From positions 11,230,862 to 11,294,861 of the forward strand of contig NC_057918.1 of NCBI RefSeq assembly GCF_018873765.1: a stretch of 64,000 bases of DNA. The letters are read 5' to 3'. A model generated the notes under the pieces. The model did no database searches. It worked only from the letters and a program-made list of their open reading frames with translations, and was not told the origin of the DNA. This DNA is from Telopea speciosissima (lineage: Eukaryota; Streptophyta; Magnoliopsida; Proteales; Proteaceae). Each line of letters begins with the position of its first letter. Position 1 is the stretch's first letter. The translations under genes and the position numbers were made by a program. Shown piece by piece: positions 25,101-37,187 of this stretch.

Positions 25101-28100
25101 CCATGTTCCATCATGACAAAGGAAATAGTAAGAGAAGTAGAAGTGAAAGAAACCAGGAAACATTAGATTTGACTCTCCGATTATAAAATGGGAGCCTCGG
25201 TAAACAAGCTTTGTGATTAAAAGAAGTTAACTTACACATTATCGTGCATTTTACATTACTCATCCTTATCCAGTGATCAGGTCTCCCAAAGAATTACTTG
25301 GGACTCAGATAAACCATGTGGATTCATCGCTACAGTGGGATTTTGATATCTTGTCGTTTATTGATCCCAAAACAGAGAAATATTCCCGCAAATCCAGATC
25401 AGACGAGTGGGTCTGAAACGTAATGTCGAGATTCTCAAATCTCAAGGACCCAGCCCTCAATTATCTGTATTCACTGTTCACCATCCTGTACCCACAGGCT
25501 AAGGTGGCACTGCTCTACCCAATCTGGTAAAAAACTTTTTTAGCAGATCTCCTGCTACTCAGAAATAGAGAATCTAAGTGGTATCACGATAAATAGATCG
25601 GACAAACCAATAGTCTAAATACTCAAACACCTTCTGTATCCTTTACCAAACAAAAAAAAAAACACCCTCTGTATCCACCCAACTACCGCATTTCATATTT
25701 CACAGAAGGACCGGGTTCAAAAAAGTTGATGAAGGGTAGAGAGCGGGTTTTTACCTGGGCGAAGTTGGCTAGGACTAGAAGAGGGAATGTTGCAAGGATA
25801 AGGAGCGAAACCCTCCATTCGATTATGAAAGCAACGATGAATGACGTCAGCAGCGATGTCATGTTTTGCAATATAACAGAGATTCTCTCAGCAATGGCGG
25901 ATTTCACATCTGCTGCATCAGTAGCTAAGCGAGCTGCAACGAGGCTTGAGTTGTTCTCCTCCTCATCGAACCATCCTACTTCATTCCTTAGGATTGCTGA
26001 AGAGAATAATGAAAACAGCACAAAACGCGACAAAATTAACACTAGTGAAATTTGGCATGGAACAAATACTACGTGTTTGTTTCATGGTAGGAGATTAGAT
26101 ATCTCCATGTTACGCAGAAAAGAAAAGGAACTGGAACTGTTTGCAAATTATACCTGCAAGCATCATCCGCCTCACTCTAGTCGTTAGGTTCTCCCCCATA
26201 ATGCTGAAGAAATAGTGCTGCGTCAAATATGCCACAACAGCATATAGACCTGTCCCGATGTATATGAACACAAACTCCTTTGTTTTCTTCTCCATGGCAT
26301 TAGGATCTCTGTAGTAGAACACCTCGATCATGTTACTCATCACAATTGCAAAGGTCGGGCCAATAAATCCAGACAGCACTGATCCAACAGCCCCCATTAT
26401 TGCATATGGCCATTCAGGTGCATTCAACTTCAGAAGTCGGAAGAAGTAGCCATCAGGTGCTGGGTTCTTCCGGTCAGTGTCAGCATTCGATATCATCTCA
26501 ATCCGACCATCAGCCCCTGTACTGTACTGATAGCTCAAGTTCCTTAAACTACCAGACCTGAGGCTCAGAGATTTTGTAGAAAGTGAATGGCTCAAACGTG
26601 ATGACCTTGAACGGTGGGTTGAAGTTGCACCAAAGTCTCTGTTTCTTGCCATCTCCTGGAATCGGATTAAGGAGGCATAAGCTCCTGACTTGGCAATTAG
26701 TTCATCATGCGCCCCACTCTCAACGACTTGACCTTGTTGAATAACAGCAATTGTGTCAACATTTCTTATTGTGGAGAGGCGATGGGCAACAACAACAGTC
26801 GTTCTACCAACCATGAGGCGGTCCAGAGCTTCCTGAACAATGGTCTCAGAACCTACATCAAGGGCACTAGTAGCTTCATCAAGTAGGAGCACCTTTGGAT
26901 TCTTCAACATTGCTCTGGCAATGGCAATTCTCTGTTTCTGGCCACCAGAGAGTTGAACTCCTCGCTCCCCTACCTGCGTTTGTAAAAACAGGACAAAATT
27001 AGTGGTCTCATGTGAAGAGAATGGTTAAAGAAATAAACATGATTTCACAAATATATGCACTTTATAGATTCAACATTAACCCTGAGAGTTTTCTATTCTG
27101 ACTAATATTACTTTCATGATATGCTTGATTTAATCCCAATGACCCTTATAATAATTTCCTACAGAAAACTAGGGTCTGGAACATTTATATATGACTAGAT
27201 ATCTTATTATTTTGGAAACTCAACTTAATGGATTAACTACTACACTCACTTGTGTATTGTAACCATTTGGAAGCAAAGTAATGAAGCTATGAGCATTTGC
27301 AGCAGAAGCAGCAGCTTCCACTTCCACCATGGTTGCTTCAGGCTTTCCATAAAGTATGTTTTCAAGTATGGTAGTTGCAAACAAAGCAGGTTCTTGGTTC
27401 ACCAAACCAATCTGATCCCTTAGCCACTTCAACTTCAAGGTTCTTATATCTACATTGTCCAACAACACCTGCCCTGCTCAAGTAACAAGAGGAGAGCAAA
27501 AGTTATCAGCACAACGAGGTCGCCATTAGATTTGAGATGATGAACAGAAAAATGGAAAGAGTGGAGAAAAACAAGTATTCAATTACCCTGATTAGGATCG
27601 TAGAACCTTTCTATAAGTGAAACTACAGTGCTCTTTCCCGATCCACTACCTCCAACCACAGCTACTGTTTTCCCCGCAGGGAAGAAAATTGAGAAATCCC
27701 GGAAGATGATGACATCTGGCCGTGATGGGTAACTAAATGTGACATCTTTGAATTCTATATTCCCATTAACCTCCGTCAAACACTTCCCATCAGAAGGGTC
27801 ATTAATTATGGAGGGTTTTTGCTGGATAATCTCCATAAGCTTGTATCCAGCTGATTTCCCTTTGCTAAATGCACCAAGATTTGAAAACGACTGACCCAAA
27901 CTCCTGTTTAAAAAGAAAAAATAAACCAATAAATGAGAAACATACTTTAACATAGAAAGCATAGAACTGCGGAGCTGAAGAAATGATTTAAACAAACATT
28001 CAGGCGTATCAGGGGTAAAGAGGCAGTAAAGCATAGCAGTTTGATATATCTTACATGCCACCAACAATTGCAGAGAAAATTGCAGTGAAAGCCTTCCCAC

Positions 28101-30578
28101 CATCAGTCTGTCCATTCCTAATGAAAACTCCGGCATACCAAAACACAAGTGCCCACGACATGCATGCAATACCATAGGTGCATCCAATTCCAAGGCCCTT
28201 GGCCATCCCAGCTTTGTATCCGAGCTTTAGCGTGTTCTGTATCGCATCTGAATAGGAGTTGAGCGCCTTGCTCTCTCCCACATACGAGTATACTGTCCGA
28301 ACTTGTGCAATTGCCTGTACATGCATTTCATGATTCAGTCCATTGTATCTCATCACAGGCCAACCCGGCCACCGCACTTGAATTGGATATTAGCATATTC
28401 ACAAGCTAATTGGGGAAAAATTCATTAAACATCTAACAATTGTAGTTATGATTAATCTGATAGAATTCCAGTCGTCCTACGTTACAGCAACTCCTTCATT
28501 TCCAAAGTCTTATCGCCCGGCGCGGCGGTGAATCGGAAGAGTGTTGGCCATTTCCCAGTTGATGTATGGAGAAGGGTGTTTTGGTAATGTAGAAAGGAAA
28601 ATTTTGTGTTGGTAATCCAATATCATATATATGGGTGGTTTAGAAACCACGTAACCGACACGTGCCCATCACAGAGACTCAGACGAAAGTAATGGTGAAT
28701 TCACCCGTGCGGTGCGGTGCGGTGCGCTGCGGTGGGGCGAGGAGAGAGAAATGGCAATTTTCCGGTCTCCAGTCCCCACTTCCTCACCACCAACTACGCT
28801 TGCAGTTGTATTGGACTCGAGAGTTTAATGCTTTATTAAGGAACGAGGATACCCAACAAAAACATCCCAATCGATCAAATCCTGAAATGGAGTATTCGGA
28901 GTTGCAATAAATCGGCAAAATCTCGGATTGCAATAAATCGGCAAAAATCTCCGGTCACAAACAGTTTTATTGCCAAACACAGAGACAGAGAGAGAACTGA
29001 TTTTAATCGAACTGTTCATATTTTCCTGACCAAGAGAGAGAGAGAGAGATAGAGAGCTGACCTGCTCGGCGACGATGCCTGCGTTGGCGTAAGATTCTCG
29101 ACTCTTGGAAGTAAGGCCTGTGAGAGTGTATGCGTACAAACCACCAGCAAAAGCAATCCCTGGAATCACGGCCACACTCAACAGTGCCAGCCTCCACGCC
29201 GATATGAAACCCACCACTAACCCGGCAAGAAAGGTTGAAAGATAGTGTATGAAGTTGCCCACCTGTAATAACCACAAACACCCCCCCCCCATTCCCCCAC
29301 AACATCAAAAGCAACCAATGATGGCAAGAATCACTAACGGCATTCCAGGGAAAGAAAAAACTAAGGAAGAAAAGTGCCAAAATGCAGATCGAAGGATTTT
29401 TTTTTGCAGCCGAAAAAAAAAAAAAAAAAAAAAAAAAAGAGGGAGAGAAAATGCAGAACGAACCTTCTCACTAATGGCATCTTGGACGAGAAGGGTATCA
29501 GTGGAGACGCTGAAAACAATATCACCTGTTCTTGCGTCTGTATCAAAAAACCCAACGTCCTGCTTCAACACTGCTTCCAAATACTTCTTCCTCAGTGTAC
29601 TCACTTGTCTCTCTCCCGTATACATCCAACAAGCAATCTCTGAAGAACAAGAAATTTAACAGCAAAAATATTTAAAACGAAAAAATAAATCAATTCACTC
29701 ATTCTCTACCCCTCCCTACATTACATTCATTAAAGCACACAAACAGTAATGATTATTGAGATTATTGTAATCCAAAGCGAGAAATTGAATTTATCGTGGG
29801 ATTTAGTATTTTCTCGTCATCTTCGCAGATAAGGACGAAGAATGGTTAGACAATGTTTTTGAGGAAATATCCTGAAAAAACACGTCTGAGTGTGACAAGC
29901 GAAGGTTCTGAAGACGAATGGAGAAGATAGAATGATAGATGGATGGAACACAAACTACGTGCCAACCCCTTCCGATATGGGATCTTCGGCATCGATTGTT
30001 ACGAGAATGGTAAAGATGGAGATGCGGATTACTACTACTCTACCAAAGCTAAAGTTAAAAATTAATTGCTTGGTCGGAGTTGAATGGTTGAAGCAAATCT
30101 TACAAAAAGAAATCAAACCGGATTCAAGTTTCAGAGGAACATAGCTATACTCACCAGCGTAGGACGACAAGCACACAATGAGTCCAAGGTAGACGAAGTA
30201 GAGCGCATACTGCATTGAACAGAAGAGATTAAGAGAAAGATAAAGACACAGATCTGAGATCCGAGATCACTACAGGACTAGTACATAAAGTAAAGACTCG
30301 AAATGAGGTTTCTAGATGATCAGAGACCAAACCTTGGAGACTTCTGCAGTCATTTCCTTGAAATTGGACTGATTTTTACCAAATCCATTCACCAAATCTC
30401 CAAATAAGAGGAAGAAAACCGGCATGGCAGAGCCATGAACTACGGCTCCCAAGCTTCCCGCAATCATCAAACAACAGTCGTACTTGTCCGCAAAAGAGAA
30501 GAGTTGGTAGAACGGGAGGCTTTGGTCTTTTTTCTTCTCAGCTTCTGGCATACTTTTGGCTTTAGTGGTTTCCGCCAT
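22166..30578 (-). CDS. ABCB19: ABC transporter B family member 19 (auxin exporter, P-glycoprotein type)
   Basis: Full-length plasma-membrane ABC exporter, 1249 residues; Arabidopsis ABCB19 has 1252. It exports auxin and is reported to export brassinosteroids. Ten exons with GT-AG introns and matching phases: 30333-30578, 30155-30209, 29464-29639, 29062-29262, 28055-28314, 27587-27903, 27250-27473, 26154-26973, 25755-25996, 22166-23374. Order is TMD1-NBD1-linker-TMD2-NBD2. NBD1 has Walker A GGSGSGKS (about 397-404), LSGGQ (501-505) and [11 protein letters not shown] (522-532). NBD2 has GASGSGKSS (1042-1050), LSGGQ (1146-1150) and [11 protein letters not shown] (1167-1177). The Ser/Arg-rich linker ([19 protein letters not shown]) is the usual phosphorylation region. 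The start is the first ATG in frame, beginning [20 protein letters not shown]. No damage seen; intron 9 is the longest (2.4 kb). The close match to ABCB19 rather than ABCB1 is from remembered sequence. Confidence 0.96.
23375..25754 (-). other. Intron 9 of the ABCB19 gene
   Basis: At 2.4 kb this is the longest intron of the gene. It contains no conserved exon. A run of TGGGCTGGGC-like units (about 24370-24440) and a GAGCATGCATAGAAGC segment near 24550 resemble dispersed repeats elsewhere in the window (10220, 17296, 58730), so it probably grew by transposon insertion. Confidence 0.5.
28707..28735. repeat. GTGCG pentanucleotide repeat in ABCB19 intron 4
   Basis: Units of GTGCG, the last ones imperfect, lie in the intron between exons 4 and 5 of the transporter gene. 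The surrounding intron is GC-richer than the rest. Confidence 0.7.
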
Positions 30579-30679
30579 TGGAACCCCAGTCAAAGCTCTC
30601 TGCAAATTTCACCTGTTTTGTTTTGTGTAAGGGTGAGTGAAATGCAAGATTCACAAGCTTTAAGGAAAAGTCGACCCTG

Positions 30680-30823
30680 CTAACACACTGCCTCGTCTCT
30701 GGTCGTTGCTTCCTGTTTATCAGCCATTCAGGAGAGATTTGAGTGTCAGCCTCGTTGGCTCAGTAGCCCCAAAAAGAATCTATGAGTGCTCTATAAATGC
30801 TATAAATCTAGGTTGGCCACCAT
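30680..30823 (-). promoter_or_regulatory. Two short upstream ORFs in the presumed ABCB19 leader
   Basis: If transcription starts just below the TATA box at 31048-31058 and the leader is unspliced, it carries two upstream ATGs: a 7-codon frame at 30800-30823 (MVANLDL) and a 15-codon frame at 30680-30727 (MADKQEATTRDEAVC), both closed before the main ATG at 30578. Such frames can lower translation. A 5'-UTR intron ending at the AG near 30601 could remove them. Confidence 0.35.
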
Positions 30824-31047
30824 TAGACCTTGGGTCGGAATCCGAAGACCTCTCTTCCCTTTTTTTTATGCTTTTTCTCTGTATAAGAGAACTGACAATG
30901 TCGGTTGGGTTAGCAGTCCGAGACCTTAGAGCTTCGTTAACCGAGAGAGTCTCAGTCTGAAGAGTATAGAAGAGAAGATAGAGAGAAAAGAAGCAAAGAC
31001 CTCTGGTCAAACGAAAGACGAACTGGGGTTGGCGACGGAGATTGTCA

Positions 31048-31058
31048 TTTATATATAG
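31048..31058 (-). promoter_or_regulatory. TATA box of the ABCB19 gene
   Basis: CTATATATAAA on the minus strand lies 470 bp upstream of the ATG at 30578. It is the only good TATA motif near a plausible start site. Confidence 0.5.
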
Positions 31059-31534
31059 GGGAAAGGAATGTTAACTCAATAACCGCGGTTGGGTTGGAAC
31101 AGAAATTATTAACTGGGGTTAAATGGAGTCTGGTTAACTGAAACAGTACTTTGCTTTATTTACTGTTGCTTCGTTTTTTGTGCTCTGCTTGAACAAATTT
31201 ACAGACTACATTAATGATAGTAAATCACGTTCCCCTTAACATTTCCAAACGCTTTGATTAAGAAAGAAAAAGTATTTTTATCATTCTTTTCACAGAATCA
31301 CAGTGAAGTAGTGAACTAGTTAATTAAGTTTCTCTTTATTTGATCTTTAATTTTTTCTTATCTTATTGTAAAATTAATTCGATTTTTTCAAGAGGTTCCC
31401 TTCAGTACGTTCAGCCTTGATTCTTGGGCGGGGGGAGAAAGGTGAGAAACAAAATCTTTAGATCGTGGAGTTATGAATGAACTGCGCTGACTCGTCACTG
31501 ACTATTCAATTTTTGGGGACCATGCACCACATAG
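31059..31534. other. Intergenic sequence upstream of ABCB19
   Basis: AT-rich presumed promoter-distal sequence. No gene or clear repeat seen. Confidence 0.4.
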
Positions 31535-31711
31535 AGGATCTTTATCCTCTCAATTACACCGGCTCTACTTGACTCAAGTATATAAAAGATGAGGTAAAAA
31601 TGATTATTCTATCCTCTGCCCGAGCACATTGTCCGAAGTGGAGTCCACCTCCCTCTATTAGATGTCCTTGACGGTCAAATATGGACAATGTAATTGAGAG
31701 GATAAACATTC
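31535..31711. mobile_element. hAT-like MITE with 8-bp target duplication
   Basis: The ends are inverted repeats: AGGATCTTTATCCTCTCAAT at the left and, reversed, GAATGTTTATCCTCTCAAT at the right, continuing through TACA. The element is flanked on both sides by CCACATAG (31527-31534 and 31712-31719), an exact 8-bp direct repeat as hAT insertions leave. No coding capacity. Confidence 0.72.
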
Positions 31712-31896
31712 CCACATAGAAGGGTCTATAAGGAAGAATTTGTTAATAATTGTGGTAATATGGGTAGAGGTTTCTGCCTTTGCGAGTCTAGGGAGGGTCA
31801 TAATGTACACAGTTTTGGAGAGATTTTCTTAATTCGAAATTTGTGGGATGCCAATGCATGAGGTAAAGAGCCCTACCCTACTTCGTACAGAAATCA

Positions 31897-32350
31897 TTTC
31901 TCAACTCGAACCCACAGCCACTAATATCCTTGGAACAAAAGGCCTTTTAGATGACTCATCTATTTTTTTTAATAATGTGATGTAGCAATTTCAGGGTGTC
32001 AAAAATGAGACATGGCCAGATGAACATAATAAAAATTAATTAGATAGAACTAAAACTAAATGGTCGAATTCCTTATCGGTTTGGTATTGATTTTTTTTTT
32101 AAATTAATTAGACAGAACTAAAACTAACTGGTCAAATTATTTCTCAACTCGAACACAGCCACTATTATCCTTAGAACAAAAGGCCTTTTAGATTACTCAT
32201 ATACTATTTTTTACGTGATAATGTGATGTGGCAATTTCAACTAGGGGTGTCAAAAATGAGACATGGCCAGATGAACATACGAAAAATTAATTAGACAGAA
32301 CTGAAACTAACTTGTCAAATTCCTTATCGGTTTGGTATTGATTTTTTTTC
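31897..32350. repeat. Tandem duplication, two units of about 240 bp
   Basis: Unit 1 (from about 31897) and unit 2 (from about 32140) both run TTTCTCAACTCGAAC, AACAAAAGGCCTTTTAGAT, AATGTGATGT, AAAATGAGACATGGCCAGAT and CCTTATCGGTTTGGTATTGA. Small substitutions and indels separate them. Confidence 0.75.
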
Positions 32351-32730
32351 TTTTAAAAAACCTTTAGAAGATCGAAACAACTGGACCAGTAGATAAGACT
32401 GACTACAATTGTCGTTTGGACCGAAATTAGGGCAAAAAAGTGACAACAAAAACCAAAAAGAATTCAATATGTTTTTATATTTCTTGTGAGGGAAAAAGAT
32501 TGGGCACACCGCTGGTGTAGCGTAAATTAATGCCCATTGTGTCTGTCTCTCTCTTCCCCCTTTAAAATGACCCCCTTCCTCTCTTGTATGATACCCCATT
32601 TCGTTCTCTCATTGGTGCTAACTACTTGCTAGTTTACCGCACATAGGAGGTGTGTCTATTTCTCTCCCATCTTTTTATATATGAAAAACCATGACTTGAC
32701 CAATAATTGATAATTAAAATAAAGGAAAAA

Positions 32731-32865
32731 GTTCTCTGTCCGGGAGTGTGGCCTATGCCAGCACTCCTATGAGTCTGTCTCTCTTCTCCTTATGTGAAAA
32801 GACACCTCTGCCCCCTTATTTGAAGGATGAGAGAGATAGATAGGCCACACTCCTGTACAGAAAAC
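32731..32865. mobile_element. Foldback element with 25-bp arms
   Basis: Arms at 32731-32755 and 32841-32865 pair as GTTCTCTGTCCGGGAGTGTG against GTTTTCTGTACAGGAGTGTG, then GCCTA. The interior is CT-rich. A related half-copy may lie at about 32500-32660. No target duplication was resolved. Confidence 0.6.
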
Positions 32866-34902
32866 TACTTCCCTTAAAAGAAACAGATAACGGACCAAAT
32901 TTGATTGCATCAAATACCAATAGCTACCAATTTCGATTTGGTTTTTGTAGGCTAAACACCTTATCAGTTTGATTTCGATTTGCCTAACATATGCAAAAAC
33001 AAAAAAAAACAAAAAAAATCGATTAAAACCAAACCAAACCAATCATTTAACACCGCTAGCTATGTATGTTCTTGGAGCCACATCAACAATTATAGAACAA
33101 ACTTGGTAAACCAAAATTAATTATGTCCCTCAATCCTCTTTTTATCATTATTATTGCTATTACTATCAAATTTAAATTTATCTTGTGATTTTCGGAAACA
33201 TCTTCTTGCATCGTTACATGGATAATTACTATTATTATTATTACCATCATCATCATCATTGCGTTTATTGAAAAACATTAGAATGTCATATTAAATAAAT
33301 TTAAATTTAAAGAATTGCTTGGACTAGAAGCCAACACAATCACTTGATCAACTAATTAGTAGGTTGTTAGTTCGTGCGAGTAGGTTCTTACTCTATGCAA
33401 GCTGATGGATCATAAGATTACTTGCAGGTTATTTTAATGCAACTTTTTTCATGTTTCAATCCTGTTAAATTTAGTTTAAAAAGCAAGGGAAGAGAACACC
33501 ACACAATCGTGCAACACACGCCATCCATGCGCCATGACAGAGGGGGCTCGAAATGATCATCGCCCCCCCTAGATCCCTAGAAATGACTAACAGTGGTGCG
33601 GTGGTTATTTGGTGTGCTCTTGTGTCAAGGCACAGGGGTGGCATCTCTAGCACGACCGAGTGGCATTCTTTCTCCCAAAAGATAAATATATTTTGTTTGT
33701 TTACCCTTGCCTGAGCACCTTGCCCTTGTCCAAGCACCTTGCCCAAGCGGGGGCACATGGCAATACCGAAAAGGCGAAAATAGAGGAATCGGATCCCCAT
33801 TAACACCCCATATGTAAAACCACAAGATGTTATACAAAATTAGTGGAAATCGAAATTGGCCGGCTTCCATCAATTCTAATTCGAATTAGGTGATTCTTTT
33901 AGCTCGGGCTTCTGATTCAAGCTGTTCTAAGGCTTGCTCTAGTGGTTTGGCACTACTCCCCCATAGGAAAATGTTCAAGAACTTGCTCAATGGATCAAGT
34001 CCTCTAAACTGTATCTAAGTTAATTAATTTTCAAGAGGCTACCAAAAAAAACCTTGCACCAAAAAACAAAGAAGACAAAGTTCATGTGGGAAAGGTAAAT
34101 GACAACTAAGCAAAACTTGAGGGGGATTTACACTAACCAAGAAAGACTGGCTAAGCCACCCTAATTAAAAGAGAAGGCTAGAGTATGTGTAGAAGCCTAT
34201 TGCTATCAGAAGGTCTAGAGTTCAAATCTCCTGGTACATCTCCTATTCCCCCATAGAATAGGATAGAGTAGGACCTATAAAAAACAAAAACACAAAAAAA
34301 AAAAGAAGGAAGAATCATGTAGCCTGCCTCAAACACCGTTAAATTCAATTATGGGCGTTGAAGAGTTGGCCCAACAGGTACACTGGGCTTGAGTTGGAGC
34401 TACATAGGGCTAGGGTCCTGGGGTGTATTAAAACATTAACAATATATGGGCCTATCTCGTAGGCCCATGTGTACCATTAAGTACAAACTTGAGGATTTTT
34501 GTCACAAAAATTTTACCTCATGACTTAGAACCTAGTTTCTCTTCTTCAACCAACGGTGTCACCTAAGTTGAATTATTGTAGTCGATGAGTTAGACGGGAA
34601 CCTGCCAATTGCCAAAGCCGTCATGGTGAAACCAATTTAGGGTTATCCTATTGCCTAATGTATAGCCAGCCATTTTTCTTCTGGGCCTCCAAGTGCAGAG
34701 AAGAACCTAGCCCATATGAGATTGGTCTGAGACCTGAACAGGTCCAGTTATTGGCATTAAACAATAACCACATTAACCTTCAGGCATTAATCATACTGAT
34801 TATTAACCAACCATACTGGCCTCTACTTCAGTTCTCTTACCCTCCGTTTGGTTGTAAAGGAAATGAAGGGGAATATTTGCAGTTCCTATAAAATATGTTT
34901 CT
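32866..34902. other. Intergenic region, repeats only
   Basis: No gene recognised. A GGTTTGGTTTT-type dispersed repeat lies at about 32900-33050, ATT/ATC trinucleotide runs at about 33220-33260, a foldback-like segment at about 33500-33760 with CTTGCCC..GGGGGCACATGG motifs, and a SINE-like segment at 34130-34306. Confidence 0.4.
34130..34306 (+). mobile_element. Possible tRNA-derived SINE
   Basis: GGTCTAGAGTTCAAATCTCC near 34212 resembles the internal B box of a tRNA-type pol III promoter, with a weak A-box-like GGCTAGAGTA upstream. The segment ends in an A-rich tail (about 34277-34306). No target duplication was resolved. Confidence 0.4.
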
Positions 34903-34921
34903 ATTTTCCAAGTAAACATTT

Positions 34922-35785
34922 TTTTGCTAATGGTCAGCAATGTATTGATAGTAAAAAGTAAGATAATTATTAATTACAATAGAGGCAACAACCCTTAGCT
35001 GCTACTCAACCTTTCAAGTCTCAGAAATAGGAAACAAAATTCTAAGATTTACAGCATGATTCTATGGTGCTGTCAATATCTGTAGTGTGGTCGGTCCAGC
35101 GCCTCCCAATTTACAACATTTAATATGAAGCTTGGAGATGCATCCCAGGTATGATTCGTCTTTGATCTTGCAGCATGCTAGGGAATCTGTCGGAGCATTT
35201 CCTTCTCTGAAACAATGTGTGATGCACCATTGGATGGTTTGAAGGAATTTTTGTGCCTTCCACCATTCCTGTAGAAAGTTCCATGGCAGATTTGCAGAGA
35301 GAATTGTTGTCACCACTAATGCAGAATCGCTCTCCACCCATAGCCTGTTTGCATTTAACATTTGCGCTTCTTTGATTCCTATAAAAAAGGCCGATAGTTC
35401 TGCATTGAAATTAGTTCCAACACCTTGATATGAAGTAAAAGCTCTAATCACAGCACCAAGATGGTTGCGAAGGAGACCCCCCGCCCCTGAAGATCCGGGG
35501 TTCCCTAGCGAGGAGCCATCAATGTTGAGTTTCCACCATCCAAAAGGAGGCTGCCTCCATGTAACTTCCACAATTCGTTTGGTCGGAGCGTTGGAGATGT
35601 GTACTTTGAGTGATTTCGCTAAGACCAATTCCTGAACAGATTTGATTTGGATACTTGATATTCGAGAACGATCTGTCACTTCTCTGAGGCATTTCATCAC
35701 TACTTGCTTTGGCGCACTTACTCGGTTGTCATATCGCCTTTTATTTCTTTCCAACTAGATTTGTTGGCAGGTGATCGGTAATAGG
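34922..35785 (-). mobile_element. 5'-truncated L1-type LINE with 19-bp target duplication
   Basis: An 864-bp insertion on the minus strand, bounded by exact copies of ATTTTCCAAGTAAACATTT at 34903-34921 and 35786-35804. It encodes the RNase H tail of a plant L1 element: frame 35062-35754 has KLNIDGSSLGNPGSSG, NAELSAFF, VESDSALVV and REGNAPTDSLA. The 5' end is cut just upstream of the frame, where the expected Trp codon of the WQIWLERN motif is TAG. A short T run on the plus strand at 34919-34925 is the remains of the poly(A) tail. The target sits between inverted GTTTGGTTG..AAGGAAATG segments (about 34847-34867 and 35806-35826), so it probably landed in the loop of an older foldback. Confidence 0.88.
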
Positions 35786-35804
35786 ATTTTCCAAGTAAAC
35801 ATTT

Positions 35805-37187
35805 GCATTTCCTTTGCAACCAAACATTAAAAAAAGAATATATTTCACTTTGAGAAATACTTGCATTTCTTGTTCTCCTCATGAACAAAATGATGAAAAC
35901 CCACATAGGCCATTTGGTTTGGGCCGACTTTTCAGTTATGTGAAACAAGGAGAAATGACAATATGGCTTAATTTGGGGCAAATGGAAAAAAGGGAGGGGG
36001 AAGAAGGGAGTCTATCCTAATCTAAGGGCCCATAGGCCAACTACTGTTAATAAGGGAAGGCTAAAAGATAAGATCGGACCACAAAAGATTGACATCTATT
36101 CCCAATTCCATCTGGAATTCTTGATGTTTATATATGTTTGGACCCGTAAATGGGACAGCCCTAGTGTTTTTGCTGTACTTTGGATGGATCAGGTACAGTT
36201 TCAAAGCTGGAAAACAGAGCAAATGGATGGATTATATGGATCCTGGCCCAGCATCCTTCATAAACGATATTATTAGATAAAATAATAGTGAATAGTGTGA
36301 AAAGTCAAGGGTATGGCCGCAAATCTGTCGGCTAATCCAAAAACAATGGAGCGTACTTGGATGTCTCCTTGTCATCTGTTTGGTTTCAACAAAGTAGCAA
36401 GATTCCACCAACCAAGTTCTTTCTTTTCTTGTTAGAAATATTTAAAATGGAAAAGTTAGCAAAGATTCCAAAATAAAAAAACTAACAAATAAATAAAACC
36501 ATCCCAAGCTCCCAATTGATATAAGAAGAATATAAGATGGAAGTTGGCTTAGGTTGTAATGTTGCCACTTTGGGGGAACACTTGAGAACCCAACTTAGTT
36601 TTAGTCTCACTTTAATAACTACTGACCACATGCTTTGCTTTACAAAATATGCGACTTGGCCCATCGGTTTTACTCGGCCCACCCACTCGCACTCCTGACT
36701 AAAGCCACTACAACTCTTAAATACATTATATGTACCCAAGCAAAGATAAACCAAAAACAATACCCAGTCCATGCTAACCCAATTTCCATGGGACATTACT
36801 AAGGCCTTGGCTCTCAGATTGGTAGACTCGACCAGCTTTGGAGTCTGAGGTGATTACGAGCTGGAGTAGAACACCCTCTAGTATCATATGAAGGAGGAAA
36901 TCTCAACAATTTTTTTTTCTTTCGTTTAGAAAGATTGGTTTATTGAAAAGGGAAGCAGAACAAGAAGAAAAGCATAGAGGGGGGACCTCTGATTCCAAAT
37001 CAAGAAGAAAACCGCTACCAACTTGTACCATACATAAAAGCTTTAGGGAGAGTAGCCTTTGAGGCAATCATTCAAACACCTGCGTAGTAAAAGTCATGGG
37101 CTAGTCTTGAATTCGCCATATAAATCGCCCCACCTAATCTTTGATCCACGTTTGCTTTACAAAAGTTGATATGGGCACTTCTCTAAA
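35805..37187. other. Intergenic region, no gene seen
   Basis: The right arm of the foldback that hosts the LINE lies at its start. The rest is AT-rich sequence without a recognisable exon or domain. Confidence 0.45.

Noticed and set aside
30780-31010. 76-codon frame in the ABCB19 leader
   Set aside because: It opens with TTG, not ATG, and has no protein-like features; only the two short ATG-started upstream frames were kept.
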